A DNA stretch of 64,000 nucleotides from Sporolactobacillus shoreicorticis (GCF_024125445.1 NZ_JAMXWM010000018.1:1-64000), one strand, 5' to 3'. Positions 52,040 through 61,102 are shown, numbered from the stretch's first letter. Notes: a model not told the origin generated them from the sequence alone. Translations and numbers: made by a program.

Positions 52040-53227
52040 ATGAGTGAACAGGTAGCCTATGTAAGTACGTATCTTCCTCAAAAGTGTGGGATCGCCACAT
52101 ACACGTATCATTTGAGACAGACAGTGCAGAAGGCGAAGCGTAAATCTTTGGCCGATCCGGTTGTCGTCATTAAAGACAAGGATACAAAGTATCCGAATGA
52201 TCCGTTTTTCAACTGGGCAATTGTGAAGGAGAACAGAGAGGCCTATGCCAAAGTCGCTGAGCGGCTGAATAAGAGTTTGGTATCGGTCGTTTCGCTTCAG
52301 CACGAATTCGGTATTTTCGGAGGCGAAGCCGGCAGCTATATTCTTGATTTTGTCCGTGCCCTGAAAAAACCTCTTGTCACAACCTTTCACACTGTCTTCA
52401 AGAAGCCTGTGGAACCCTATGCATCAATCCAACGCGAGCTTGCTGAGCGCAGTGACAAAATTGTTGTGATGAACCACAAGGCGATTTCCTATTTAAAAGA
52501 CAGTTTTCACATCACTGAAGATAAAATTGAATTTATTCCCCACGGTACACCGATTGCGGATATGAAAAAGCGTGCAGATTTTCGACAAAAGATCGGCTGG
52601 CAGGATCGCAAGGTGATCATGACGTTCGGATTTCTGAGCAGGAATAAGGGAATTGAGGCCGTGATCCGCGCGCTTCCCGAAGTTGTTAAAAAGGTGCCCA
52701 AAGCTCTTTACGTAATTATCGGGCAGACGCATCCAAATGTGAAAAAGCTGGAAGGCGAATCCTACCGTAATGAATTGAAGGCATTAATTTGTCAGCATCA
52801 TTTGGAACATCATGTGCAGATGATTGATGAATTCATGACGGAGCAGGATCTTGTCCGTTATATCACTTCATGCGACTTATATATTACTCCTTATCCGGGA
52901 CTTGATCAGATTACGAGCGGCACTTTGGCCTATGCGATTGGCTTAGGCAGGCCGGTTTTGTCGACGCCGTACCGGTACGCACAAGATCTGCTCAAGGGCT
53001 GTGAAGAATTATTTGTTGCGTATGACGATCACGCCGGATGGGTTGAAAAGATGAATGCGCTGCTTTCTAATGACACGCTGCTTGCCGCCTATCAAAGAAA
53101 AATGGCGCATATTGGAATGCCGATGAGCTGGCCGCAAGTCGGGAAAAAATACAATAAAGTTTTTTCGGAAGCGGCAGTGAATCAGCCGTCAATCGGGGTG
53201 GAGTCGATTGCCAAGACTCAAGATTAA
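52040..53227 (+). CDS. Glycosyltransferase family 4
   Basis: A 395-residue GT-B glycosyltransferase. The N-terminus reads VAYVSTYLPQKCGIATYTYH; the C-terminal donor domain holds KVIMTFGFLSRNKGIEAVIR, YVIIGQTHP and TPYPGLDQITSGTLAYAIGL (in place of the usual E-x7-E), then GRPVLSTPY. It resembles GT4 mannosyl/glucosyltransferases paired with a six-hairpin glycosidase-like protein. Donor is unknown; GDP-mannose is plausible given manC and manA in the window. ATG 52040 follows AAAGGAG (13 nt). It overlaps the next gene by 20 nt and sits behind a CIRCE operator. Confidence 0.82.
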   Translation: MSEQVAYVSTYLPQKCGIATYTYHLRQTVQKAKRKSLADPVVVIKDKDTKYPNDPFFNWAIVKENREAYAKVAERLNKSLVSVVSLQHEFGIFGGEAGSYILDFVRALKKPLVTTFHTVFKKPVEPYASIQRELAERSDKIVVMNHKAISYLKDSFHITEDKIEFIPHGTPIADMKKRADFRQKIGWQDRKVIMTFGFLSRNKGIEAVIRALPEVVKKVPKALYVIIGQTHPNVKKLEGESYRNELKALICQHHLEHHVQMIDEFMTEQDLVRYITSCDLYITPYPGLDQITSGTLAYAIGLGRPVLSTPYRYAQDLLKGCEELFVAYDDHAGWVEKMNALLSNDTLLAAYQRKMAHIGMPMSWPQVGKKYNKVFSEAAVNQPSIGVESIAKTQD

Positions 53228-54338
53228 ACTGACACATCTGGAGCGGATGACCGACGATACCGGAATGGTCGAGCATGCGCTCGGGAATATTCCACGTCGA
53301 AGCGAGGGCTATTCAACGGACGATAATGCACGCGCATTGTGGCTCGCCACCGAATGGCAAAAGCTGCTTGCTGCAGATCCGTTGAAAAGAATGGAGAGTA
53401 AGCAGCTGCTCCGGCTTTCCACCGTTTACCTGTCCTTTCTCGAATACGCGCAGCAAGCTGATGGACATTTTCATAATAATTACGCCTATGATCGAACTCC
53501 GGAAGAAGAACAGCCCTCTGAGGACTGCCTCGGGCGATCTCTTTGGGCCTGCGCGGTCGCCTGTCTTGATCTTCCGAATCCGGATAGTCGCTGGGCTGCA
53601 GCAGCACTGTTTCAAAAAGCATTTCAGTCGATCAAGAAATTGCACTTTCCGCGCGGAATAGCCTATGCTCTTTCAGCAGCGAGTTTGCTTAACATTCGCT
53701 GCGGCGAACTAAGTTGGGCACCTGAATTTCAAAATTTTATTCGTGAAGAAATGCCGGAATGTATTGAAAAACTGGAGGCTCGGCTGCTTGCTCTGTTTGA
53801 GTGTCATTCAGATACGAGCTGGCACTGGTTTGAACCGGTGATGACCTATGGAAACGGAGTGCTGCCCTGGGCGCTTTTCCACTCATTCAGCGTCAGTGGC
53901 AACAGTGACACGCTGCTCATTGCGGAGGAATCGCTTGACTTTCTCATGAATAAAATGACGCGTGAGGACGGTTTGATTCATCCGATCGGCAATCATGGAT
54001 GGTGCACAAGGGAATGCAGCGCTCAGTGGGATCAGCAGCCGCTTGAAGTGATGAAATTGGCACTTGCCGCAGAACAAGCCGTCTCCGCCCTCAGTACTCC
54101 GGAAAAATATCTCGGAGTCATTGAAAATTGCCGCAACTGGTTCCATGGCGCAAACGATCTGCATCTTCCGGTTGCAGACACTGAAGAATGCGGCGGCCGC
54201 GACGGTTTAGAGGCGGGCGGCATCAATCAAAATCAAGGTGCTGAGTCAACGATCGCTTATCTGATGACTGAGCTGATTTATTGGCGAACCGCAAAGGAAA
54301 GCAAGGGCTCTGAGCAGCAGCGCGGCTATTCTTTGTAA
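53208..54338 (+). CDS. Six-hairpin glycosidase-like protein
   Basis: A 376-residue soluble protein. LTHLERMTDDTGMVEHALGN then IPRRSEGYSTDDNARALWLA is the hallmark of the alpha/alpha-toroid proteins found next to, or fused with, GT4 enzymes in several phyla. Other toroid-like repeats are SLGRSLWACAVACLDL-type helices and WHWFEPVMTYGNGVLPWALF. It starts at TTG 53208 inside the end of the glycosyltransferase gene after GGGGTGGAG. It probably trims or senses the glycan made by its partner. Catalytic residues cannot be assigned. Confidence 0.7.
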   Translation: MPRLKIKLTHLERMTDDTGMVEHALGNIPRRSEGYSTDDNARALWLATEWQKLLAADPLKRMESKQLLRLSTVYLSFLEYAQQADGHFHNNYAYDRTPEEEQPSEDCLGRSLWACAVACLDLPNPDSRWAAAALFQKAFQSIKKLHFPRGIAYALSAASLLNIRCGELSWAPEFQNFIREEMPECIEKLEARLLALFECHSDTSWHWFEPVMTYGNGVLPWALFHSFSVSGNSDTLLIAEESLDFLMNKMTREDGLIHPIGNHGWCTRECSAQWDQQPLEVMKLALAAEQAVSALSTPEKYLGVIENCRNWFHGANDLHLPVADTEECGGRDGLEAGGINQNQGAESTIAYLMTELIYWRTAKESKGSEQQRGYSL

Positions 54339-54365
54339 AAAAACGATTGTTTTATTCAAAGTGAT

Positions 54366-54413
54366 GTGCCGGACCAATTGGTCACGGACATTATTTTTTT
54401 TTTTTTGTTTTTT
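54366..54413 (+). terminator. Terminator of the glycosyltransferase operon
   Basis: GTGCCGGACC-AATT-GGTCACGGAC forms the stem (one bulge), followed by TTA and a run of 13 T residues, then more T. Confidence 0.75.
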
Positions 54414-54594
54414 AGGTGCAGGGAAAGTTATTTCTGAATTACCCATGAATCCTGCGTTTGTTATAAAGAAAATACAAAATTATTAACAGCTGAATACTGT
54501 GAATAATGATTGACTTCTTTATTGATGACTTATACGATGGAATTATCAACAAAGTGACCGTGATTTTTAAGCAGGTCGGAGGAGGAGATAAGGC

Positions 54595-55779
54595 ATGGCT
54601 GATTTTAGCAAATCTGATTTTATCACGCGCTGCATTCATGTCGGTAATGATATTGATCGTGAGACGGGGGCGATCCGCAGACCAATTACCATGGCAAACA
54701 GTTATCGTCTGCCGGATGATGCGTCGACACTCAATTGGAGTGATCCGAACAATTTGATCTACACACGAACCACATCTGCAAATCAAATTTATTTGCAGGA
54801 ACGTCTTGCCTCGCTTGAAGGCGGTGAGGATTGTGTGGTTCTTGCAACGGGTGTTGCGGCACTGGCAGGTGTCTTTTTCAGCTTTATCGACAAGGACGCA
54901 CATGTCATCTGCACCGATGTCTCGTACATAGCGGTTTATCGTTTGCTCCATGAATATTTTCCGAATAAATATGGCGTTGACGTCTCTCTTGTAGATACTT
55001 CGGATCCCGAGGCAGTACGGCAAGCGATTCGTTCGAACACGAAGCTGGTTCATTTAGAAACACCGGGAAATCCGACGACTCGTGTCAGTGATATAGCTGC
55101 AATCGTAAAAATCGCTCATAAAGTAGGGGCGCTGGTTTCCGTGGACAGCACATTTGCTTCACCATATATTCAGCGACCGCTTGAACTTGGTGCGGATCTT
55201 GTCATTCACAGCCTTACCAAATACATTAATGGTCACGGTGATGCAATGGGTGGAGCGGTGATCGGGAGAACAGAGCTGATCGATAGAATTAAACGTGAAG
55301 CGATGGTCAATATCGGCGGAGCGATCAGTCCATTCAATGCATGGCTGATTACCCGTGGCGTTGTAACTCTGCCGCTTCGTATGAAGCAGCATAGCGAGAC
55401 TGCACTTAAGGTCGCCGAATTTTTGGAAAGCTATCCTGGTGTGACGTTCGTTGCGTATCCGGGACTCAAGAGTCATCCGCAGCATGAACTTGCCAAGAAA
55501 CAGATGCACGGTTTCTATTCCGGTGTCCTCTCTTTCGGGATTGACGGTGACGTTGCGCTGCATAATGATTTTGTGAATTCGCTCAGGCTGATCATTTCCG
55601 CTGTTTCGATTGGGCACGATGAAAGTCTGATCGTCTATACCGGTCCTGATGATGAACGCATTCAATTTTATCCTGCTGAGTTCCGAAAACATGGATTTCT
55701 GCGGTTCAGTGTCGGACTCGAGAGTGCCAATGATCTTATTGCCGATTTAAAGCAGGCCTTTGAAAAAGTAGGATTGTAA
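54595..55779 (+). CDS. Cys/Met metabolism PLP-dependent enzyme
   Basis: A 394-residue member of the cystathionine gamma-synthase / methionine gamma-lyase family. YTRTTSANQIYLQERLASLE, the PLP-contact ATGVAALAGVFFSF, LVHLETPGNPTTRVSDIAAI and the catalytic Lys in LVIHSLTKYINGHGDAMGG are all present. It may make or break cystathionine or cleave methionine. No neighbouring sulfur genes help decide. GGAGGAG lies 7-10 nt before ATG 54595. Confidence 0.85.
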   Translation: MADFSKSDFITRCIHVGNDIDRETGAIRRPITMANSYRLPDDASTLNWSDPNNLIYTRTTSANQIYLQERLASLEGGEDCVVLATGVAALAGVFFSFIDKDAHVICTDVSYIAVYRLLHEYFPNKYGVDVSLVDTSDPEAVRQAIRSNTKLVHLETPGNPTTRVSDIAAIVKIAHKVGALVSVDSTFASPYIQRPLELGADLVIHSLTKYINGHGDAMGGAVIGRTELIDRIKREAMVNIGGAISPFNAWLITRGVVTLPLRMKQHSETALKVAEFLESYPGVTFVAYPGLKSHPQHELAKKQMHGFYSGVLSFGIDGDVALHNDFVNSLRLIISAVSIGHDESLIVYTGPDDERIQFYPAEFRKHGFLRFSVGLESANDLIADLKQAFEKVGL

Positions 55780-55800
55780 TATAATCGAGTCAAATTTTTC

Positions 55801-55829
55801 GGGAGTCCATTAATGGATTCTCTTTTTTT
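55801..55829 (+). terminator. Terminator of the PLP enzyme gene
   Basis: GAGTCCATTAATGGATTCTC hairpin followed by seven T residues. Confidence 0.75.
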
Positions 55830-55832
55830 ACA

Positions 55833-56115
55833 AGATAAGAGAGTTTGGCTTTTTGGCCTGTTGATACGACGATAAGGTTATAAGATTCAGTTGGGTGATC
55901 AGGTAAGCGCCCAATCTGCGAAATAACCGGAAAAATTCCGTTTAATAGAAAATGAATGAGAGAAATTGTTTAAATAGACGGAGAAATTCCGTTTATCGAA
56001 TCGAAAAACATGAAAATGGAGGGCTTTTCTTTGAATAAACGGAAAAATTACTCTTATTTACCCGTGAAACAAGTGCCGTGATGCATATAAGCGGAAAAAT
56101 TCCGCTTATTTTATT
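55833..56115. repeat. Dispersed repeat family B/C, long copy
   Basis: It first matches 6735-6850 (GATAAGAGAGTTTGGC, GTTGATACGACGATAAGG, GGGTGATCAGGTAAGCGCCC). It then matches 42650-42850 over about 200 bp with CGGAAAAATTCCG units. The last unit is a perfect 10-bp inverted repeat ATAAGCGGAA/TTCCGCTTAT (56087-56109) with a 3-nt loop. No protein is encoded. The remaining 56116-56563 is AT-rich without a gene. Confidence 0.7.
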
Positions 56116-56563
56116 GGAAAAAATCAATCGGCACTTCAGAGAACGCGATCAAATGCTCAAAATAAGGGAGAACAGTCGGATTTGGAGGCGTAATCCCGTT
56201 TCCGATTAAGGATTCATCCTGGATATAAGTTTTTAATAATAAATAGAATGTCGAAGAAAATTTCGATAGAATGATAAGAAAATGAAAAAAATTTGAAATT
56301 ATCGTCTAAAATAGATGAATAATGATGATTTGTATGTTATTGTATTGATAACAAAAAAGAATGATTGCCGAACCGAGAATGTTGTACGGAAACCGACATC
56401 GTTTTGGGTGGAGTTTGTGCGTCCAAATCTTTTGAGCGTATTTTTTCCCTTCAACAGGACGAGTCGTGTAAAGTAGTTAATAGAGTTAACTTGTTGACAG
56501 CGAAAATCTATTTCTTCATTGATAAGGATCGGGCGAATTTTCATGTTTAAAGGGGATGTTCAT

Positions 56564-57874
56564 GTGGCTGACGCAAAGCATGTGGAACGCGCAGAATCGC
56601 GCCGTATTGCAGGAAATATTTTAAAAGGATCATTAGGTAACATGATTGAATGGTACGATTGGTACGTATACGCTGCCTTTGCAGTGTATTTCTCGACTGA
56701 TTTTTTCCCTTCAGGAGATACAACATCACAGCTGCTGAACACAGCCGCTATCTTTGCGATCGGCTTTCTAATGCGGCCGATCGGCAGTTTGATCATGGGT
56801 CGTTATGCGGATCGCCATGGTCGTCGCGCTGCGCTGACCTTGTCGATTACGATCATGGCCGGTGGATCACTGGTGATCGCCGTCACGCCGAACTTCCAGA
56901 CAATTGGTGTTTTCGCACCAATCATTCTTGTCTTAGCCCGGCTCTTCCAAGGGCTTTCTCTTGGCGGCGAGTACGGAACCTCAGCGACCTATCTGTCCGA
57001 AATGGCGAATAAAGGCCGCCGTGGTTTTTATTCCAGCTTCCAATATGTTACCTTGGTCGGTGGCCAATTAGTCGCACTTGGTGTCCAAATTGTGCTTCAA
57101 TTGTTATTGAACGAGGCGCAGCTCAAATTATGGGGCTGGCGCATTCCGTTTGTGATCGGAGCACTTGGCGCGCTGGCTGTTCTCTGGCTTCGACTGTCGA
57201 TGGATGAATCCGATCAATTTAAGAACATGTCCGGCAAGTCGAAAAAGAGCGCCGGAACAATCAAAGCATTGATGAAATATCCACGTGCTGTCTTAACGGT
57301 TGTCGGACTAACACTTGGAGGCACGGTCGCTTTTTACACATACACAACGTATTTGCAGAAATTCATGATCAACTCAGTCGGACTTGATAAGGAAGTTGTC
57401 AGCATTATCAATTTTGTCGCACTGCTTATCTTCTTAATCCTACAGCCGCTTGCCGGCCTGCTATCTGATCACATCGGCCGCAAACCGCTGCTGTTCTTTT
57501 TCGGTATTTCCGGGACGGTGCTGACCGTACCGCTGTTCATGCTGATGCACTCATCGCACAGCGTTATTGCCGCATTTCTGTTGATGATGGTTGGTCTGAT
57601 CATCGTTACCGGTTATACCTCAATCAATGCGATTGTTAAAGCCGAACTGTTCCCAACCGAAATCCGTGCACTCGGTGTCGGATTGCCTTATGGCCTGACT
57701 GTTGCCATCTTCGGCGGCACTGCCGAATTCGTCGCTCTGTGGTTCAAGAGCATCGGCATCGAAGCCCTGTTCTTCTTCTATGTTGCCGCCTGCGTTTTTG
57801 TCAGCCTGATCGTTTACTGGCGCATGCAGGAATCATCGAAAACGTCATATATTGAGGCGGAGTTGGAGGAGTAA
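56564..57874 (+). CDS. MFS metabolite:H+ symporter (KgtP/ProP-like)
   Basis: A 436-residue MFS protein of the metabolite:H+ symporter branch. The signature N-terminus is GNILKGSLGNMIEWYDWYVY, with motif A GRYADRHGRRAALTLSI, GLSLGGEYGTSATYLSEMAN, and a LSDHIGRKPLLFFFGISG repeat in the second half. Relatives carry alpha-ketoglutarate, citrate, proline/betaine or shikimate. GTG 56564 has AAAGGGG (56549-56555) 8 nt upstream; ATG 56543 is the alternative. Confidence 0.82.
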   Translation: MADAKHVERAESRRIAGNILKGSLGNMIEWYDWYVYAAFAVYFSTDFFPSGDTTSQLLNTAAIFAIGFLMRPIGSLIMGRYADRHGRRAALTLSITIMAGGSLVIAVTPNFQTIGVFAPIILVLARLFQGLSLGGEYGTSATYLSEMANKGRRGFYSSFQYVTLVGGQLVALGVQIVLQLLLNEAQLKLWGWRIPFVIGALGALAVLWLRLSMDESDQFKNMSGKSKKSAGTIKALMKYPRAVLTVVGLTLGGTVAFYTYTTYLQKFMINSVGLDKEVVSIINFVALLIFLILQPLAGLLSDHIGRKPLLFFFGISGTVLTVPLFMLMHSSHSVIAAFLLMMVGLIIVTGYTSINAIVKAELFPTEIRALGVGLPYGLTVAIFGGTAEFVALWFKSIGIEALFFFYVAACVFVSLIVYWRMQESSKTSYIEAELEE

Positions 57875-58258
57875 ACTCTTGATAAACAAATGAGCAAATA
57901 AATTTAACACTTGGAATCTCAATATACAATATTTTAAATTCTCTTATGGTCGACAGATGAAGTAATAAAGAGCTGTTGGACTTATAGGGGATTTTTTTAT
58001 GGACTCAAACCGCATTTATATTACATCCTAAAACTTGGAACTCAAAGTTTGTATTTTTTAATTAAGTACTTTAAGAAGTTTATCTAAAGCAAAACCTTTT
58101 TACCGAGAATAACAAATAAAGAAAACTGATCTAAAATGAATGAATAAAAAGTACTATTTTAGCAGGATTTATATTTTATTTCTTGAATTATATATGATAT
58201 TCGAGTTTTACAAACATTAATTGACATTTAACGACCTAATTCATGGAAGGTGAGACCA
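57875..58258. other. AT-rich intergenic before cas operon
   Basis: No gene is seen. Base composition drops sharply here and stays AT-rich through the cas genes, marking the edge of an acquired segment. No clear sigma-A promoter or terminator could be fixed by eye. Confidence 0.4.
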
Positions 58259-60691
58259 ATGAGTTCATACATAGCTCATTATCGTGAAAATGATCATAAA
58301 CCTCAGACGGTAAGGGAACATTTATTAGCGGTGAAAAACTTGGCTGAAGACTACGGAAAAGAAGTTGGCGTACGTCATATTTCCGGCTTAGCTGGCCTTC
58401 TCCATGATCTTGGGAAATACTCAAATGAATTTCAGGACTATCTGTATCGGGTTGTATTCACACCCGAAAATGCTCCTAAACGTGGATCGGTTGACCATGC
58501 AACAGCTGGTGGAAAACACCTTTTTGAACTGTTGCATTCCGATCAGCATCGCGAGCCGTTTGAATATATACTTTCTGAAATTGTAAGTAATGCAATTGTT
58601 TCACACCACTCATACCTCCATGATTACTTTAGTCCCGATGCAGAGACTCCCTTTTATAAGCGTATTACAAAAGGTGAAAATGAACTTCCCGAATATGAAA
58701 GTGCAGTTTATCGATTTCACTCAGAAGTAATTTCGACGGATAAATTGATGAACTATATTGATGTAGCTGTAAAGGAGTTGAAAACGTTTTTTCAACTCAA
58801 TTCCGGCAATCCAATTGAAAAAGCCATTTTATTGACTCAATTTGTTTACAGCTGTCTCATTGATGCGGATCGAACGGATACACGATTATTTGAAGAAAAT
58901 CATCAACTCCCACAGGTGGAAGTAACGACTCTTTTTGAACATTACGATCAGCGGTTAAAAGATAAGCTCCATTCATTTAAATTGAGCGAGGAAGCACGTA
59001 CGTCGATTAATCAACTAAGAAGCGAAATGTCTGAGCAATGTGAAACATTTGCTCAAAAGCCTTCTGGTATTTACACACTATCTATTCCAACTGGTGGCGG
59101 CAAAACCTTAGCCAGTATGCGCTATGCTTTGGCTCATGCCTTGCGTTACAATCGAAAACAAATTATATATATCGTTCCCTACACGACGATTATCGAACAA
59201 AATGCAAAGGTCATCCGCTCAATATTAAAAGATGATGCAAATATACTGGAGCATCATTCAAATGTGATGGAATCAACTGAGGAAATTCAGGATGCGGATG
59301 AGGGCGAAATGACTGTTCAAGAGAGATTAAGACTAGCCAAGGATAACTGGGATTGCCCAATTATTTTAACAACGATGGTTCAATTTCTTAATACTTTTTA
59401 TAAATATGGTTCACGCAATATCAGACGCCTTCATCATTTAACCAACAGTGTTATCATTTTCGATGAAATTCAAAAAGTCCCCATTCACTGTATTTCGCTT
59501 TTTAACCAAGCAGTTAATTTTTTGAAAACATTCGGTCAATCCAGTATTTTACTCTGTACAGCCACGCAACCGGCACTTAATTATGTCCGACATGCTTTAG
59601 ATATAAATCCACATCCAGAGCTTATTCAGAACTTGGATCATGTGTTTGATGCTTTTATACGTGTGAAAATCATTGATCGTTCTTATCAAGAATCTTTTAA
59701 TACAGAAAAACTTGCTGATTTTATTGATGAACAGCTAGATAGAGTAAACAACATTCTTGTAATACTTAATACCAAATCAGTGGTGCGAAAGCTCTATCAA
59801 TGTATGAAACAGCCGGATCGTCCAGTAACTATTTTTCATCTTAGTACAGCAATGTGTGCGAAACATCGTGAAGTCATGCTTGAACAGGTGAAAGACTGCC
59901 TAAAACGCAAGGTGAAAATGGTGTGTATCAGCACGCAATTAATTGAAGCGGGGGTTGATGTGAGTTTTGAGTGCGTCATCAGATCATTAGCCGGCCTTGA
60001 TTCAATTGCTCAAGCTGCCGGACGTTGCAATCGGAACGGGGAATATCCAGGTCACCGCAAGGTCTTTATCATTGATCATGAGGAAGAAAAACTGGCTAAT
60101 TTATTTGAAATCAGTAGAGGGAAATCAATATCTAAAATGATTCTTAAAGAATTCCATGAAAATTCAAATCGATTTCAAAATGATATTCTTTCACATGCGG
60201 CAATGGATTGGTATTTTAAAAATTATTTTAATGAACTTGAAGGAAAATTAGATTTTAACATGCGTCATTATAAAGGGACACTCGTTTCTCTTTTAAATTC
60301 AGACCGTAGGCACAGTGAATATGTAAAAAGTTACAAAGAAAAAAACGGTTTTGTTCCACCACTTTTCCTGCCAAGTAGTTTGAAAACAGCCGCTAAAGAA
60401 TTTTATGTTATCAATGAAACAACCAGTGTTATTGTTCCTTATGGCGATGGAAAAGAAATTATTGCTGATTTAAACAGTGCGAGTACAATTGAAGACTTCA
60501 GTCAATTATTTAAAAATGCGCAGCATTTCTCAATTAATATATATGATCAGGACAAAAGAAAGCTGGAAAAAGAAAATTTGCTCATTCCATTTTTAGAAAA
60601 ACAAGTATTAGTTTTAAGAGAAGCGGCGTATAGTGATGAATTTGGGCTGGATTTAGGAGGAGATGGTGATGTTGGTGCGTATGTATTTTAA
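58259..60691 (+). CDS. cas3: CRISPR-associated nuclease/helicase Cas3, type I-C
   Basis: An 810-residue Cas3 with N-terminal HD nuclease and C-terminal SF2 helicase. The HD domain shows VREHLLAVK, GLLHDLGKYSNEFQ and DHATAGGK plus IVSHHSYLHDY. Helicase motifs are IPTGGGKTLASMRYAL (Walker A near residue 280), IIFDEIQ (a DEIQ variant of DExH), LLCTATQPAL, ISTQLIEAGVDVSF and AQAAGRCNRNG. It degrades DNA marked by Cascade. ATG 58259 is 8 nt after GGAAGG. Unusually, almost 480 bp separate it from cas5. Confidence 0.95.
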   Translation: MSSYIAHYRENDHKPQTVREHLLAVKNLAEDYGKEVGVRHISGLAGLLHDLGKYSNEFQDYLYRVVFTPENAPKRGSVDHATAGGKHLFELLHSDQHREPFEYILSEIVSNAIVSHHSYLHDYFSPDAETPFYKRITKGENELPEYESAVYRFHSEVISTDKLMNYIDVAVKELKTFFQLNSGNPIEKAILLTQFVYSCLIDADRTDTRLFEENHQLPQVEVTTLFEHYDQRLKDKLHSFKLSEEARTSINQLRSEMSEQCETFAQKPSGIYTLSIPTGGGKTLASMRYALAHALRYNRKQIIYIVPYTTIIEQNAKVIRSILKDDANILEHHSNVMESTEEIQDADEGEMTVQERLRLAKDNWDCPIILTTMVQFLNTFYKYGSRNIRRLHHLTNSVIIFDEIQKVPIHCISLFNQAVNFLKTFGQSSILLCTATQPALNYVRHALDINPHPELIQNLDHVFDAFIRVKIIDRSYQESFNTEKLADFIDEQLDRVNNILVILNTKSVVRKLYQCMKQPDRPVTIFHLSTAMCAKHREVMLEQVKDCLKRKVKMVCISTQLIEAGVDVSFECVIRSLAGLDSIAQAAGRCNRNGEYPGHRKVFIIDHEEEKLANLFEISRGKSISKMILKEFHENSNRFQNDILSHAAMDWYFKNYFNELEGKLDFNMRHYKGTLVSLLNSDRRHSEYVKSYKEKNGFVPPLFLPSSLKTAAKEFYVINETTSVIVPYGDGKEIIADLNSASTIEDFSQLFKNAQHFSINIYDQDKRKLEKENLLIPFLEKQVLVLREAAYSDEFGLDLGGDGDVGAYVF

Positions 60692-60760
60692 AAAAAGCCC
60701 ATTTAAGGGCTCTGCTACAATTATAACTTAATTCATTTCAATCCACGCATCATGTGCGAC
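60690..60760 (-). ncRNA. Predicted CreR/CreA-like mini-CRISPR RNA
   Basis: On the minus strand a possible -10 TAAAAT (60772-60767), with a weak TTTAAT 16 bp farther upstream, would start transcription at 60760, the first base of a CRISPR-repeat-like sequence. A spacer-like stretch (60734-60712, beginning GAATTAAGTTATAATTG) and a hairpin AGCCC-TTAAAT-GGGCT with a T-run (60711-60690) follow. The T-run exists only for the minus strand. The layout, one repeat, one short guide and a terminator, matches CreR or CreA guides that direct Cascade to cas or toxin promoters. Expression is unproven. Confidence 0.6.
60735..60760 (-). CRISPR. Solitary shortened type I-C CRISPR repeat
   Basis: Read on the minus strand: GTCGCACATGATGCG followed by TGGATTGAAAT (26 nt). 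Compared with a typical I-C repeat (32 nt, as in Bacillus halodurans), every remaining base fits and six are missing, three from each side of the stem. The hairpin CGCA-CATGA-TGCG and the 11-nt 3' part that becomes the crRNA 5' handle are intact. There is only one copy, so it is not an array. Confidence 0.8.
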
Positions 60761-60810
60761 ATTAATATTTTATCCACAAAATAACTTAATTAAACTTGAT
60801 GATAATTAAA

Positions 60811-60835
60811 AATATTAATTTTAACTTAATTCGAA
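60811..60835. promoter_or_regulatory. Candidate self-target of the mini-CRISPR guide
   Basis: On the minus strand the sequence TTC-GAATTAAGTTA begins at 60835. TTC is the type I-C PAM, and the next 11 bases equal the first 11 of the spacer-like stretch; 15 of the first 16 agree. The plus strand here reads TTAACTTAATTCGAA and may form the -35 area of a promoter with TAATAT (60846-60851). Related AACTTAATT copies also occur at 60725 and 60783, so a simple repeated operator is the alternative. Confidence 0.5.
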
Positions 60836-60892
60836 TGAATAAAAATAATATAAGTGTCCAAAATATGAATAACTGATATGAGGAGGATTAGC

Positions 60893-61074
60893 ATGGAAAA
60901 TAAAAAATCTGTGTCAAACAGTTTTTTCAATTGGAAATGAAACAACTTCGTTTAGACAATAATGTGATTTGTGTTAATGAAATTGACTTAAGAGAGATTT
61001 CTGAAAAAACATTATGTTTTCAGGCTGTAAAACAAATTTCTAAAAAAGTTAGATTCACTATATTGTTAAAGTAA
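60893..61074 (+). pseudogene. Small ORF pair or frameshifted small gene between cas3 and cas5
   Basis: ATG 60893 has a strong AGGAGG 6 nt upstream but runs only 15 codons (to TGA 60938-60940). Its stop overlaps ATG 60937 (ATGA) of a 45-codon frame ending at TAA 61072. One extra T in the run of six T near 60921 would fuse them into a 60-residue protein ending FQAVKQISKKVRFTILLK. Options are a broken small gene, a coupled leader pair, or a small gene guarded by the mini-CRISPR. No family recognised. Confidence 0.4.
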
Positions 61075-61102
61075 TTTAATTTGATAAAAAGAGGGTGGCT
61101 AA

